Shown in pieces: positions 1 to 12,039 of a DNA stretch of 64,000 nt. The notes under the pieces were generated by a model. The model did no database searches and had not been told where the DNA came from. It worked only from the letters and a program-made list of their open reading frames with translations. Source of the stretch: Adiantum capillus-veneris (taxonomy: Eukaryota > Streptophyta > Polypodiopsida > Polypodiales > Pteridaceae); NCBI GenBank assembly GCA_014529385.2, contig CM043959.1, positions 85,975,029-86,039,028 on the forward strand, in the 5' to 3' direction. Position 1 is the first letter of the stretch, and every line of letters begins with the position of its first letter. The position numbers were made by a program, and so were the translations under genes.

Positions 1-360
1 GGCTTTGACCCACCTGGTAAGGTAGTCAATCGTCACTACAATGTGCTTTTTTTTCCTTGCCGACTTCAAGAGAGGACCAATGGCGATCATGACCGACTTT
101 TGAAAAGCATTTTGAGCAATGATAGCTCCTTGCAACTCATCTATCAGCATCATTTCACCCATAGTCTGGCATTCGTGGCATGTCTTTCACCAATAGTGTA
201 CATCACGTACTATAATGGACCACCAAAAACCTTCTCTCAAGATTCAAAAATAAACCTAGTCTTTCCCCTAATGTCCACTCTCCTCCTAACATTTCTGTAG
301 CACCATATCAATTTCTTCCTTGTAAAGTACCCTTCGTACCACTTCATCTTGTCCATAGGT
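1..360 (-). pseudogene. Integrase, N-terminal part, cut by window edge
   Basis: Reading the minus strand, the zinc-binding tail CHECQTMG is followed by about 50 residues and then VVTIDYLTRWVKA at the window edge. The latter is the start of the gypsy integrase core around the first catalytic Asp, usually seen as ATDYxTKWVEA in plant gypsy elements. There are in-frame stops upstream of CHEC. The rest of the core lies outside the window. The enzyme would insert retrotransposon cDNA, but this copy cannot be functional. Confidence 0.75.
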
Positions 361-399
361 CATAAGATCCTCTCCTATCAGTGTAAATTTGCAAAACTT

Positions 400-928
400 C
401 TACACTACCCTCCACTTTTGTAGCTTCGACAATCTTTCAGAGCACTGATCAATGCTCAAAAAGTCTTCAATATCTTTTAATGTCTCACGACCAGCATAGA
501 TGGCGGGGGCCACATATATCCATATAATCTGTACTTGTATCTTCCTGCTTGCAAGCTGATCTGCTTCTTGGTTCTGCTCTCTTCTAACATGCTTGAACTG
601 AACCTCTTCAAAAAACATCAACAACTTCTTGATGGCATAGAACCAATGCTTTAATGAATATTGTTTCACTTGCCATTGTCCCAACAACTGCTTGATGACT
701 AGCAGTGCATCACCTTTCACTACTAGCCTTGAGATACAAAACTTGACACAGCTTCAAATCTAAGTGGAGGGTGAGATACTCCGCCTCATTAGTGATGTGA
801 ACATCCTCCAAGTCGTAGACTTTTGAAAAGATCACCCTGTCATGTGGATCCTGTATCACCACACCTCCGCGTGACTTCTGTAATATCCTTTTGTATGCTC
901 CATCAAACCACATGGTAAAAGCTCCCAC
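400..928 (-). pseudogene. Second RNase H domain (archaeal-type, Tat-specific)
   Basis: Two frames overlapping near 715 together cover one RNase H fold. The upstream piece holds WFDGAYKR, then GGVVIQDPHDRVIFSK and ITNEAEYLTL, which match the Asp and Glu catalytic blocks of this family. The downstream piece holds KGDALLVIKQLLGQWQVK, then REQNQEADQLAS, with a further catalytic Asp in the EADxLA block. This second RNase H after the RT-linked one defines the Tat clade. A frameshift separates the two halves, so the domain is inactive. Confidence 0.8.
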
Positions 929-976
929 TAAATCAAGTTCCTATTTGGTTTCACCCCACACCACCCTGGGATAGAT

Positions 977-1503
977 TTACAAATCAACGGCCTTGCTGAC
1001 CAAAATATCCGCCAGGTGAGATCGACTTGTATGGTCACTTCTAAATTTAAACTCGAACTCATGTAGCTCTATCACCCACTTCATGATACGCTTCCTTGGC
1101 TTCAAGTGCAGCATTACCTCTGGCAATAAATTGTTGGCCGTCAGCGCAGAAAACTTTTGCACCATGAGATACACCTGAACTTCGTGCAAGCAAAAACTAA
1201 GGCCATGACCCACTGTTTGGCTTTGGTGTAGGTTGCATCCCCAGACCTTGTCATCCTACTTTACAAATAAATAGGTTTATAGCTTCTTCTAATCTTCTAC
1301 AATAGTATTGCCCCAATGGCTACGGTGTCTACTGTCCTGGCAACATAAAAATCATCTTCATAATTGGGAGGACACCCCGTAGGCAGTTGACACAGGAGTT
1401 CCTTCACCCTGTCAAAAGCCACTTGAGCCTCTTTATCCCATCCAAAACCATACACTTCTTGCACCCTCTTTTGTAGGGGTATACATACTGCGATAGCATC
1501 CAA
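977..1503 (-). pseudogene. RT-linked RNase H remnant
   Basis: The minus-strand frames 1297-1503 and 977-1213 carry the thumb/RNase H part of pol. The first has WDKEAQVAFDRVKELL, the usual start of the gypsy RNase H region. The second has YLMVQKFSAL and RIMKWVIELHEFEFKF, matching the conserved RWxLxLQEFDF block, then LADIL. The usual first catalytic Asp block (xVDAS) is degraded to YVARTVDTVAIGAILL. Frameshifts separate the parts. Confidence 0.7.
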
Positions 1504-2575
1504 AAGACCTTGGCAGATACTTCAGTCTATGCACAGATGACGCTAAACCTTGTGTGCTGGAAGGAGGCTCGATCAAGACTAGAGCCTTGACCTTTTTTGG
1601 ATCCGCTTCAATTTCATTTTGTGATACCACATGGACCAACAATGACACTCGAGATTGTGCTAATGTGTACTTCTTGGGGTTCAGCTGACCTCCCTCTTCA
1701 TCCAGCCTTTGAGAACATAGCCGCAACTTCAACAAATAATCCACCCTTAAGCTATAACATCCAATGTTGTCCATGAAAACCCTGATAAATCTGTCTAGAT
1801 AGGGACCAAGAACCCTATTCATCCAGTCTTGAAAGGTAGCATAGGCATTTGCCAGCCCAAATGGCATCCTACGATAAGCAAAACAACCCCATGGAGAGAT
1901 GAAGATAGTCTTCAATTGATCCTCCAGTGCAATCCCTATCTGAAAGTAACCGGAAAATCCATCCATATAGAATACCTTCATTAGGAAAAGAATGGGGTGT
2001 AGGAGGGCCTCATTATTTTCCATGAGCTTATGGAGGTGATTAACATTTTGACAAATAGGTATATGCCATTGTGCAAGAATGGTGGGTGTGTAAGAGATGT
2101 GTAAGAGTGGTCAAATGATGCACTTCTCCCCCCACAAAACGGAGGTGTATAGTTTTATGATTTTTGGCCTTCTATGACACCCACACATGATCTCCAATTT
2201 GAAAGGAGATCATAGAACTATAATCTACGCATCGAGCTCTTTCCATAGATATGCTACATGATATGGTTTTACCCGCTAGATTTTAAATTCCATTTTGGGG
2301 GAAACTTTGAATTTGAATAAACTAGCCGTTTTGCTTTCCTAGACCCCATTCTCTTTCTAGTGTTTATGTCTAGCCATCCGATTCAAAATCTCATCTTGAA
2401 ACGGCAATGGATAGTGATTCCTCTTGGTCGCAGCATTCAATGGCTTATAATCGACACACATCCGCCATCTCCCATTCTTTTTAGGAGTGATAACCACTGG
2501 GGAAACCCACTCTGACTCCTTCACGAGCTATATGATACGTATATCCAATAATTGATTGATCTCCTGCCAAAGGAC
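1504..2575 (-). pseudogene. Reverse transcriptase split by a TIR element
   Basis: The N-terminal fingers (WVSPVVITPKKNGRWRMCVDY, then LNAATKRNHYPLPF) lie at about 2380-2530 and the palm (FYMDGFSGYFQIGIALEDQ) resumes below 1979. The TIR element at 1979-2362 separates them at the point where ILxxMARHK should run into FYMDGFSGY. The catalytic YxDD box reads FMDN: the second Asp codon is AAC at 1766-1768, so the metal-binding Asp is replaced by Asn. The downstream primer-grip part degenerates into frameshifted sequence near 1500-1600. Clearly inactive. Confidence 0.85.
1979..2362. mobile_element. Non-autonomous TIR element, copy 1 (inserted in element A RT)
   Basis: This is one of three copies of an element that begins CATTAGGAAGAG and ends with its reverse complement. 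It is 384 bp here and non-coding, with shared internal blocks GATTAACATTTTGA, GTGCAAGAATGGTG, TTATGATTTTTGGCCTTC and CGAGCTCTTTCC. The left end here reads CATTAGGAAAAG and the right end CTTTCTAGTG. It interrupts the RT of element A. No clean target-site duplication was found, so the superfamily is undecided (Mutator-like or other). Confidence 0.75.
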
Positions 2576-3431
2576 CTCCTTTTGAATTTCACCCATTCTC
2601 CTTAGCTTTTGCGCCTTAGGCTTGTATCCTTCCTTGAGGATTATTTTGTTCTCAACACCCTTGCTCCTCGCAAAATTCTTATACTCCTTTGCAAATAAGT
2701 TTGGAAAGGACGCACACAACTCGACATTGCTTTCTTTTCTTGCTTGGTCAAGTCTCCACTTAGCATATTGACCACGTCTTTAGTACCTATCGCATGCACC
2801 TGTGCTTGCACCTCCTCTTTCGCACCAGGTTCTTGCACATTGACCCCAAACAAGTTAGCATCAATCTTGACCATATCATCCTCGCTTTCTTCTTCCTCTG
2901 TATCTGTATAGTCTTCACGGTAGGCGGTTTTAGTCTCGTACTCATAGCTGGTGGTGTCATCCTTGTCTCTCATTGCCATAGGATGGAAATGGATTTCCTT
3001 GGTCTTCAGATCTAGCACCGCCTGCCTTCCTTTCTCTTTATCAAGCAAGGTAAACACCCTGCTTTCCAATCCTGTTTGGCACCTATTGTCAGTAGCCACG
3101 GCCTACCCAAGATGATCGGATACGTGTTATCCCCAACTTTCATCACAAAGAAGTCGATTAGTAACTCTATGCCCATCACTTTCACTCTTATGTCCTGGAC
3201 CACGCCCAAACACATAGCTTTAGCATGGTTAGCCATCCTCAGTTGCACATTCGACTTGGCTACTGCCTTAACACATGTTTCCCTCATTGCAATTTCCGTC
3301 ATGATGCAAAATTGTGCTCCACCATCTATATAGGCTTGAACCTGCATCCTTTCCTTGATGACATCATCGACCAAGGGAAGAACATTTGTCGAGCTATCTA
3401 TCCTGAGTGCCATATTTTGCACTGCCTGCAC
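2576..3431 (-). pseudogene. Retropepsin and linker to RT
   Basis: The frame 3012-3431 contains VQAYIDGGAQFCIM, the aspartic protease active site in the DGG/DSG form common in plant gypsy elements. It is followed by VMGIELLIDFFVMKVG and then ILGRPWLLTIGAKQDW, the conserved ILGRPWL block near the protease C-terminus. The overlapping acidic linker frame 2641-3099 leads to the start of RT. The function would be maturation of Gag-Pol. Frame changes show this copy is dead. Confidence 0.75.
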
Positions 3432-3599
3432 ATTGCCCTTACCTTTTGGCAGCGTGGTGCTAACGCTAGTTGACCACTATCGCCTCAACTTTGGGTTCAA
3501 TGCTAGCAACTATCCAAAAGCAATATTAGCTCTTTGAATTTGGACATCACTTTACCAAATCATACTCTGGATAGCCGCACCCAAGCTAGAAATCCGCTT

Positions 3600-4740
3600 G
3601 TCTAATCCTGCGACACCTTCTTTTCTTGCTAGTTTCAAACGGCTCTTTTCCCTCATACACCTTCTTTTTGCCTTTAGAGACTTTAGTTTCTCGCTCAATT
3701 TCTATTTCTCTTTCCATTCTTGTCCTTTTATTGGCCAAACTTTCAACATCCTGATTATCCATACCAATGATGTTCGCTCTAGGGACTTCACCACCATCCA
3801 GAGGGACCGGCTATACTTGATGCTCAATTGCCTGCTCCCTCAGGCCTCTCCCTCTTCCAAACAATAGGTAGATGCCACCTCTTTCCCTTGGCGGATGAGG
3901 AGAGTCTGGTGCATAATGCTCTTCTTCACTGCAATTATAGCAACTTCCAGGTAGCGGCCTTGCCATGCCCCTTGCTCCCCTTGGCTATCCCTTGTCCATG
4001 ACACTCACAACCACAGCTTTTGCATCTACTCCGATAGATCTTGAACCATACGTATCCACTGTTGCAAAATAGAAACTGTAGCCCTATTCCCTTGATTTTA
4101 CTCGAGTTGACACTCAAGGACTTTGTAGTTGAGCAAGTGCCATCGCTTCATAACCTGCTACGCCCTATTCTTTCTTCTTTGTAGTTTTCCTACTTTTTGA
4201 CCTTGCGATCGCCACTTCCCCATTGTGGTTTTCTGGGCTTTCAAAGTCCACTTTCTCTCGCACCTTCGGATGTAAGAATGCTATTAATTTATCCAATTTG
4301 AAGTACTCACCATTGGCTAGATGCATAGCCGATGCTAACTCCGCCCAACATGTTTCAAAGCAATCCAAAAACAGATTGAAATCCTCGCCTGCATCTTGCT
4401 TTTAAAGCCTTCATCCTTAAATCCATCTCAACTGGAGATGCTTCTTTGTGAAAATCATGTTAAAATCTTGTCCGTAGAGCCGGCCATGCTTGTCTTGGCC
4501 CCATTTCCAAAGCTTCGAACCACAATTTAGCCTTTTTGTGCATCACCAACGGCAAGTTTTGCATCTTGCTGTCCTCATTAGGCATTCATAGAGACAACAT
4601 GTACAATTCAAAATTTACAATCCATGCGTCTAGACTCTCTTCACTTGTAAAAATTGGACCATAGCTTCTAGACGCAATCTTTACCAATATAAAAACCTGC
4701 TTTTTTTACTTCATCAATGGGAGCAATCAACGTGCTCCTC
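3600..4740 (-). pseudogene. Gag remnant
   Basis: The minus strand reads as decayed gag. Blocks such as SEESLDAWIVNFELYML, HKKAKLWFEALEMG (compare the A-x-W-F block of plant Gag) and MDCFETCWAELASAMHLANG are spread over several frames with stops. A Cys/His-rich stretch (CKSCGCECHGQGIAKG) near 3970-4010 may be a ruined zinc knuckle. The N-terminus is uncertain; I stop at 4740 where the similarity fades. Confidence 0.5.
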
Positions 4741-7700
4741 TATGGGGGTACCAAAAAATAGAAAGGGGGAAGAGGGTACACACCCAGAAGTCAAACAATC
4801 TGCCTCTCTACAACTCAGGGGAAACAAAGCACCCCAATCCATTGCAATTCACCTTCAAAATCCTCCTTCCTACTACCAGACCACTGTCGGCACACCTCTC
4901 AACTCGATCACACTTTATCGATTCACGATCAATCACACGCGCCGCATGAAACATTTCACAACTTCCCATGTACACAAAGATCCTCTTTTCTCTCTCTTCA
5001 CTACAAGACACCGCCGATTTGATGGGGGACACTTGCCTACACACATACTTGACATTGCGGACACAAGTTCAAGAGCGATAAAACCGAGGGAGGAAAGGGG
5101 AAATGACACCAAAGTGCAGGCAATCCTTGCGTTCCTTTGCTTTGCACAACCTAGTACAAACGACCTCGTCAAACAACCTCGACGGGAACGAAAGACTGAC
5201 CACGGCAACCCTCATTGGTGTCGTCGCTGAGAATCGAACTTTCCTCCTCTTGCCTTTGTGTCGAAGCATGCACACACGTGAGCTCTTTCCTCTCTTGAGC
5301 TCTCATCACCCGAAAGCCCTCCCTCCAAGAGCCTCTCCGTGGGCTTGCCTCACCCTCGACCAAGCGAGCGAAGAAAAAGATCGACCCCCAAAACCCCTCT
5401 AGTTCTCCTCCTTCGAAAAAAGAAGCCCTCCTTTTTTGCCCCAAAGGTGCAATGATGACGCCGTCTTTGCTCCCTTGCTCCTCTTTTTCTTTTTTTTCAA
5501 ACTCCTAAAAAAAAGACCTATGCACTAGCGCCTGCGCCCTTTGGGGCATCCCTCCCACTTCTTTTTTTCCTTTTCCCTCTTAACTCTAAAGCTCTCCTCC
5601 AAAGTTCAGCCACCATTTCCTTTTTGCACTCATTAAATAGGAACTTGGACATGCCATTCCCATGTTGTTGGTGGTCCCCCATGCCGAATTCCGCAAACAC
5701 CCACCTCGTCAACGAACTGGAACTCCGTTTTGCCGGCTCAAAGCCGTGAGCAATTTTTTCGCACTCCAACTTTTTTGAGCTCATCAATTGAAACCGCCAA
5801 AAGACGGAAAAATGTTTGTGACCGCCTCACAAACATTCTCCTTGGCGTATCTAGTCACCCATGATTCTGATTTGCAAGCTGTCGATTTCAATTGACTCCA
5901 TGCAGTGCATGCTATCTTAGCAAACATGGTCAAGGGCAAAAAAACAACCTGATGGCACTTCTTTTAATGCGGACAACTTGGTCCACACCAAATCCCCCGA
6001 CAAACTTTCAGCTGGCCGTAACTTTCCCATCCAAACTCTGATTGGAAATCCAAAAAGACTGGCATGCTCCACAACTCAAGCTTTACATGCCTACTTGCCT
6101 GTTCCGGCCCGAGCCACCTGGCGCCATCTTCCCTATTCGTCGGGGATCTGCAAAACCTTCCAACTTTGAACTAGCGCACCTTTCACACGGAAGCTCCGTT
6201 TGACGAGCCGTCTGAACGGGCCTCTAGACATCTCAAACACTACATTCCAGGGTGCATTTCCCACATTTTGGACACCTTGATATTTTATCCTGATTATCCC
6301 AATTTAGAGGCTCCCTGGCCTAAATAATCACTTTGAGTATACAACTTTGTTGCCATTGTCTTGCCCAGGTCTTCCACACTGGCTTTAGCCCACTACCATG
6401 CACATGTCCATATACACAACCTTTCACTTAACACTTTCCAGCACCGACCAACTTTGGTTACACCAACGTCGAATTGAGGTCAAGATTTCTTATTTTTTGT
6501 GCTTTCATACGTGGATGATCTTTTGTTATTGGGGTATTACGAGCAGTCCTAAGCAATATGGCTATGAAGACCACATTTGTATAACACCTTTCTTCTAACT
6601 GATATTATGTCGTCTCTAAAGGTGTCAGCCATCAGGAATACATATTGACAAGTGTACTAGTTCACAGTTGTGGGGTATCTTGGGTGGATGATTAAGAGTT
6701 TGGATTTCTCTTCTAGAAAGGAGTGATAATGTTATTGAGTATCATGCCTTTTTTCATAATGTGATAGCCCTCTTGCATGTGATATTAGTTCTCGTATATT
6801 TGATACCACTTTTCTCTAATTTTGTAGTGGGGAGGATAGGTCCACAATGGGAAGGGTAGACCCACATTGTACTTCACAATCTATTCCACGAAAATTAATA
6901 TCTTGAAAGGTGAAATTTGAGAGTTAGGCATCCCAAAACATTTGGTTGTAATTTGAAGGAATGTCCAAGGAGTACGTCCTATGGCCAAATCATTCTGCAA
7001 TTATATCTACTTTGAATGTCTCATTAAGAGATCTTGGGTAGAAAGCAAGCTTGAAGCTTCAGACTATTTGGTTTCTTGGTAAGGGAAGCCCACCATGTGA
7101 AAGCACTATCTTTAAGAAAAGAGGCGGCTCGTAACAACTTTGATCCTTTCGTATAATTTTCGTATTATTCTTGTAAGAACTTGAGAACTTGTGGGAATCT
7201 TAGATTCTTGAGAACGTGAAAAACTTAAACATAGCACCACTATACTTGAAGGTTTTTGGACCCAAATCTGCTAGCAAAGGTGCTGAGGAATAATAATTAT
7301 TATGATAGTTCCCATCTGATGAATAGGTAGGTGTAAAAGGAGGTGGTGGGACACAGATTAGAAGTGGAATGGAAAATGGTAAGGATCCTTTAGAAGCCAC
7401 ACGTGGTCATTCTCCTAAATCCATATTCTTAAAAATACCTCCTAGAAATTGAGAGACATCTTGAAACATCTATCATGAAGAGGTAGTTGGGTGACTTAGA
7501 GAAGAATCATGCGAAAGAGAGGAGTAAATTTGAGATGGTTGGGGTGACATAACAGGGTTATAATAGGGAGATTCATAGTGCATAAATAGCTATGCAATAC
7601 TTTCAAGTCAACCATGTCCTCGATCGGTCTCTATTTTTGTTGTTCTACTAAATATACCAATTTTTGTAACACCTACTAAGCATGTGTCTTGTCAAGGTGC

Positions 7701-7823
7701 CTCTGAATAGATAGGCTTGGTGGATTTCCTCCTTTGATAGTGTGATCTCTTGGCGCTTTTTCCATGTCGATAGGATCATGCTCTATTTTGTAGAGCGCAA
7801 AGGAGCATGTTGTACAGTTATAA
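4741..7823. other. Non-coding stretch, no gene recognised
   Basis: Short open frames exist on both strands around 4740-5790 but overlap each other in opposite senses and show no family motif. A tRNA-Asp-like primer site lies at 5216-5239 and an imperfect palindrome (GTTTGTGA/CTCACAAAC) near 5813-5833. From 6200 to 7823 the sequence is AT-rich without sustained frames. The area near 4740-5215 could be part of an LTR but no paired copy was seen. Confidence 0.5.
5216..5239 (+). other. Possible primer-binding site, tRNA-Asp-like
   Basis: The sequence TGGTGTCGTCGCTGAGAATC plus GAAC agrees at about 20 of 24 positions with the complement of the 3' end of plant tRNA-Asp, the primer used by many Tat/Athila gypsy elements. 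It is preceded by ...CCCTCAT, so an LTR could end at CA just upstream. It points to a plus-strand element, opposite to element A. No matching gag or partner LTR was identified, so it is a lone relic or coincidence. Confidence 0.35.
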
Positions 7824-8090
7824 TCACTTTCGATGAGGGACTGCAAACTTTACACTGGGCAATATTTTAACACTTCAAAGCACTTAAATAACTAAGAGAG
7901 AGATAACACGACTCAACAAGGTTTTGAGTAAAGAGGTATTGGCCCAAAGACTAGCCCTTTTGATATTTCTTTATTACTACTATTCCCGAAGTACAAATCT
8001 CGAGGGTTCGAGTCTCTCCAAGACTCTACATCTAGATGCCCTCAAGGAGTGGCCTTAGACAATTATAAAGAGTACAAGGGATGTCAAAAG
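7824..8090. repeat. LTR-like dispersed repeat, copy 1
   Basis: Starting near TAATCACTTTCGATGAG, this stretch shares ordered blocks with 14890-15190: CACTTAAATAACTAAGAGAG, AGACTAGC..CCTTTTG, TATTTCTT, GACTCTAC.TCTAGATGCC, CTCAAG.AGTGGCC and GAGTACAAGGG. Both copies have the same orientation. The block order suggests an LTR or solo LTR of an unidentified retroelement. There is no coding capacity. Confidence 0.55.
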
Positions 8091-8372
8091 CAGAGCCCGC
8101 AAAAGCATCATATCCAAAATCAGTTAATCCTAAAATCTCTTGCTCGAAAAAGTTTCACGTAAAATCTATCCGCAACCAACATAAGAAGCGGGATTTGTTT
8201 ACAACAGCGCAATGTCATCAATCCACACAAAAAGTAAATTGTTTGTACAGTAGTGCCACATTAGTATACTAGTGCAAATTGTGGAGAATTTGTACAAGTT
8301 GACACGTAGAAACAACACACATTACGGACGTTTGCATTGATGTACAACATCATCATATGCTATGTGAACCCT

Positions 8373-8402
<30 letters not shown>
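8373..8402. repeat. (TG)n microsatellite
   Basis: About 15 uninterrupted TG dinucleotides. No gene lies nearby. Confidence 0.95.
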
Positions 8403-8403
<1 letters not shown>

Positions 8404-10397
8404 CAGGCTCCTTGGTGGAACTTTATCAATTGGAATTTCTCTGTGTTTTCTTCTTCTTCTAGGTTTTAGGCCCCTCAACTGATTCCTGTATAACTTGTTC
8501 AAGCTAGTTCACTGCTTAGATGTCTTACCATGCAAATGACATTAATGATGACACAAAAGATTCCAATTTTGACCACAAGATTGGCATGTACCACCTTCCA
8601 AGGGAGAGTGAGTCTAGGGGGCCAAACAAACACATTGGGCTGATGCAAATGTCCTAGCCTAAAAGCCCTCACATAAGGCTTGCATTAGCATACGCATCAA
8701 AATTTTGACAACTCACCTATGATTTAATACTAGATTGGTACTAAGACACTTATGTCCTTGAACACTTCTGTGTTGTCTCAATAATTATTGCTTGAGATAC
8801 CAAAGAGGTTCTAAAGTGTTCTATATCCATAAATCTATCTTATGACTAAAAAAAAACTTGGAATTTTTTGGGACTATTGATTCCACCTTTATAGTTCAAT
8901 ATTAAAAACATTTTTAAACCTAACTAAAGCCAAAGGACATGTGCTATTTTTTACCAATTTTCATAGAATTGGCTTCAGATCACCCTAACACATAAATTGA
9001 TGACCTCTAAAGTGCTTACATAGATATCATAGGTAGTTCTAAAGGTATTTTTATGCTTCAATAAAATGAAAAGGCTATGTATTGGAAACTACATCCCATT
9101 TATGGAACATTCTCTGTCTTGATTAACTAGTAAATTTCACATTTTGATAAATATTTTGAAAGTCTCTTTGTAAATTGTAAGTGTGTTTATGGATTTCTCA
9201 CTATGTTACTCTTTTTTCTGAGTTTTGGGACACCCAACCTCCTAAATAGCAAACAACACATAGGCAGTTCAGTAATTTTTTATTTTACCAAAATCAAACG
9301 TATTTTGAGTTAATGCTATTGAGTAGCATTAAACGGTAACCTTGCATTTGCACTACATTTCTACTCAAATGTATATATTTTTTTTCAAAGTTTTAACCTA
9401 GTGTTCATTCTCTCTTTTCGTAATAGCGTTTTTCCATACAAACACCTTACTCTTCTTAGATCTTTATGCATTTATATTATATTTCTCTCTTCATGCTAAA
9501 TGTAAATAGTAAACTTAATTCTACTCTCCTAATTTTTTACTATATATTCTTTTAACTAATTACCTTTACTAATTTAAATAGCTATCTACATCCCATAATT
9601 TGTAAATAAATAATTTATGGGCACTTATCTTACTCATCTTCTCTCAAGGGTAGGGTTAACCTTGTAGGCCTTCCCTTCCCCACCACTATGTGACCCAACT
9701 CTTGGATCATTTATTTGTGTTGGTCAACAAATCTTAAATATAATGTATATCGCCAATAAATCAAACTTTATTGGAGCCTACCTCATTTGTTTAAGGTGGA
9801 ATCTCTTTTGAAAAAGCATGCTACACCTTGGATGCATGCAAAAGGGTCCCCTACAAGGAGACTTGGTGCAAAAGGTGTTTTGGATGCATATTGAACGCCT
9901 TAGCTCGTGGATATACTTGAAGAACACTCCAAAATCAGATTAAACACTTTGAGAAGGTCAACTTCGCCTTTTACAGCACCCAATTCTCAGTTACAGGCTG
10001 AAAGTTATGGTGAAAACAAGGTGCTGTGGACACTGTTACTGCAGGTCAAAGTTACAATCAGGTAAACCACAAAGGTGAAAAGTTTTCTTGACTTCTTCAA
10101 AATTCTAAAATACCAATGGGGAGTTAAAAACCACTTGCATGTGGAGGGGTAGGCTCGAGATGCTTCTAGAGACACAACAAACAGGATGGGGACACTCTGC
10201 AGGAGCCATTGGAGGGACATCATGGTGGGACCCACATACATTCTCAACCCTTATGGAGTCTCCACGACTTAAAAGGCTATTTTTAATGATAAAATAAGTC
10301 CCTTATTTGCATAATTGAAGGAATGGTCAAAAGGGACCCTAACTATGGTTAATCACCTACCCTAGTCAAGTTTAACCTAACCCAAGGTCTTGTACAG

Positions 10398-10408
10398 CTA
10401 TAAAAAGG
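10398..10408 (+). promoter_or_regulatory. TATA-box-like element CTATAAAAAGG
   Basis: A near-consensus plant TATA box. It is followed after about 20 bp by GGCAAGCAC and an A/C-rich then CT-rich stretch, a layout often seen at transcription starts in plant LTRs. No gene or LTR pair has been tied to it. Confidence 0.3.
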
Positions 10409-11149
10409 CCCTTTGGCAAGCACAAAAAAACACACACACCTACTCCATTGCTGCAAATAAGCTTCTCTAAGGTTAGAGGATCCCTAATCTCTCTCCCCTC
10501 TCGTCTCCCTATCCATTTCCTAAGCTCGCTATCATAAGCATTGCCATAGAGAGAGCATCAATATGCTATTGCTACCATTCTCTTGCAAACATTTCTCTTA
10601 CCATACTCATCCCTAAATAAGGATTGTAGATTCTATATGAGAGCAAGGATATCAAGGTCCATGATCTATCTCATGGTTTGATCAACAAATTGCTACAATT
10701 GGGGTGTCGTCGTCACACTATTGCTCTAAACGATTGTAAAATTGGTAAGCATATCTTGGCAGCTTCTCATATTTTGTGCTCATTGGATTGCTTGTTTTGC
10801 TGAGAAAGTTTTGTGCACCATGGTGTCTATTTGCTTGGCTTCTCTCCTTATGTTGTGTGTAAGTAAGTCTTGAGGCTGCATAGATGGAGAAGAGCTCTCT
10901 ATGCATGCCGCCTTATGTGTGTAAGTAGTCTCTTCTTTTGGGAGAGTAAAAGAGTTGTCATGTATTTGTGCATTATGGTGTTTTGAGCTTTGCTAAGAGA
11001 TTGTGTGCTTGATTTTCTTAGAAGTATATGAGCACTAATATGGTCAAGGTCACTCTTTGCATGTGAATTTGTGCAGTGATTAAAGGGATTGCTTAAGGAG
11101 TGTGTGTTGAATGGTTGAAGGGCATTTTGTGTTGAAGCACATAAGGAAG

Positions 11150-11155
<6 letters not shown>

Positions 11156-11181
<26 letters not shown>
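11156..11181. repeat. (GT)n microsatellite
   Basis: About 13 GT dinucleotides in non-coding DNA. Confidence 0.9.
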
Positions 11182-12039
11182 TTTGCATATGGTTTGTTTT
11201 GGTTTCCTTCTTTCTCCATAAAAGAGGGTGGTGCCCCTAAGAAATACGCACGTGTAGGGCCTCACGGAGTGGTTTGTATGGTGGGAGCCTTGAGTTGAGT
11301 CCCATCTCAAAAATCCGCTCACTATGTTGTCTTCAAATTCAAATTGCTAAGTTCACTCTACTAATGTGCTACATTTTAAGATTAGGTACAATTATAAGCG
11401 TACAATTCCAATTTGGTTTAACTTGATAGGTTTATATACCATAGGGGAGGCCATATTATAGAAGCCAATCTTTTCATCCGTGTAGTTTTTATACTTTATA
11501 GGTGTGTTCCAAATTGTCTTAACAGGACATGTTTTGATGATATAGTGCTTTATGTGCTCAAACATGAAAGTAAAGAATCAAAGGGGAATAAAGTGGAAGC
11601 ATTTATAAAGGTAATGATAGGTGTACACATAGAAACATTGATGATAGGTTAGCAAAATGCACATTTTTTGTACTTAATTCTATGTTCATAATAAACTTTT
11701 TGGGCCTACAACAACCATAGACTTTGGTCAAGAACTCATCGACATCTACAAAAAAAATCAAGCTCCTTGTCTAGAGAATTTTTTTACCTTGTCTAAAATG
11801 GGAGTCATCTAGAAAATATACTATTTTTTATCGAATTGAGCATTCTCTTGGAGTTGAGAGTTCTTCATGACCATACAATCAAGATTTGTGAGTGTTTCTT
11901 ATTTTTTTTACATAAGGTATGATGCTAGCTTTGAGTTAAAGTAAGAACTATTACAAACACATGCGTGTGACGGGAGTATACAATCCTTTTTCAAAGCCCT
12001 AAAAGGACACTTTTTGTCTTATTAAGTTATCAAACTCAT

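Larger units (their letters stand above)
1..4740 (-). mobile_element. Decayed Ty3/gypsy retrotransposon, Tat lineage (element A)
   Basis: On the minus strand, from high to low coordinate, the order is gag remnant, retropepsin, reverse transcriptase, RT-linked RNase H, a second RNase H and integrase. This is the Ty3/gypsy order with the extra archaeal-type RNase H that marks the plant Tat group (Tat/Ogre/Retand). Integrase runs off the left window edge, so the 3' LTR is not visible, and no 5' LTR could be fixed above 4740. The frame is broken many times by stops and shifts and the RT is split by a TIR element. The copy is dead and old. Lineage assignment rests on domain order and motif reading, not on a tree. 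Confidence 0.85.
8403..12039. other. AT-rich non-coding stretch
   Basis: No sustained reading frame or recognisable motif. A promoter-like TATA box at 10398 followed by an AC-rich then CT-rich leader could mark the U3/R border of an LTR, but no second copy is present in the window to prove it. A TG microsatellite lies at 11156-11181. Confidence 0.5.

Noticed and set aside
4742-5444. Several overlapping 70-160-codon frames on both strands
   Set aside because: Mutually antisense frames in GC-richer DNA without any family motif; more likely LTR or leader sequence.
6118-6135. TGGCGCCAT as a second tRNA-Asp primer site
   Set aside because: Only the first eight bases match the expected 18 or more.
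7995-8025. T-arm-like GAGGGTTCGAGTCTCTC, possible tRNA gene
   Set aside because: The T-arm pairs, but no matching acceptor stem, anticodon arm or D-arm lies at the right distance; the sequence belongs to the LTR-like repeat.
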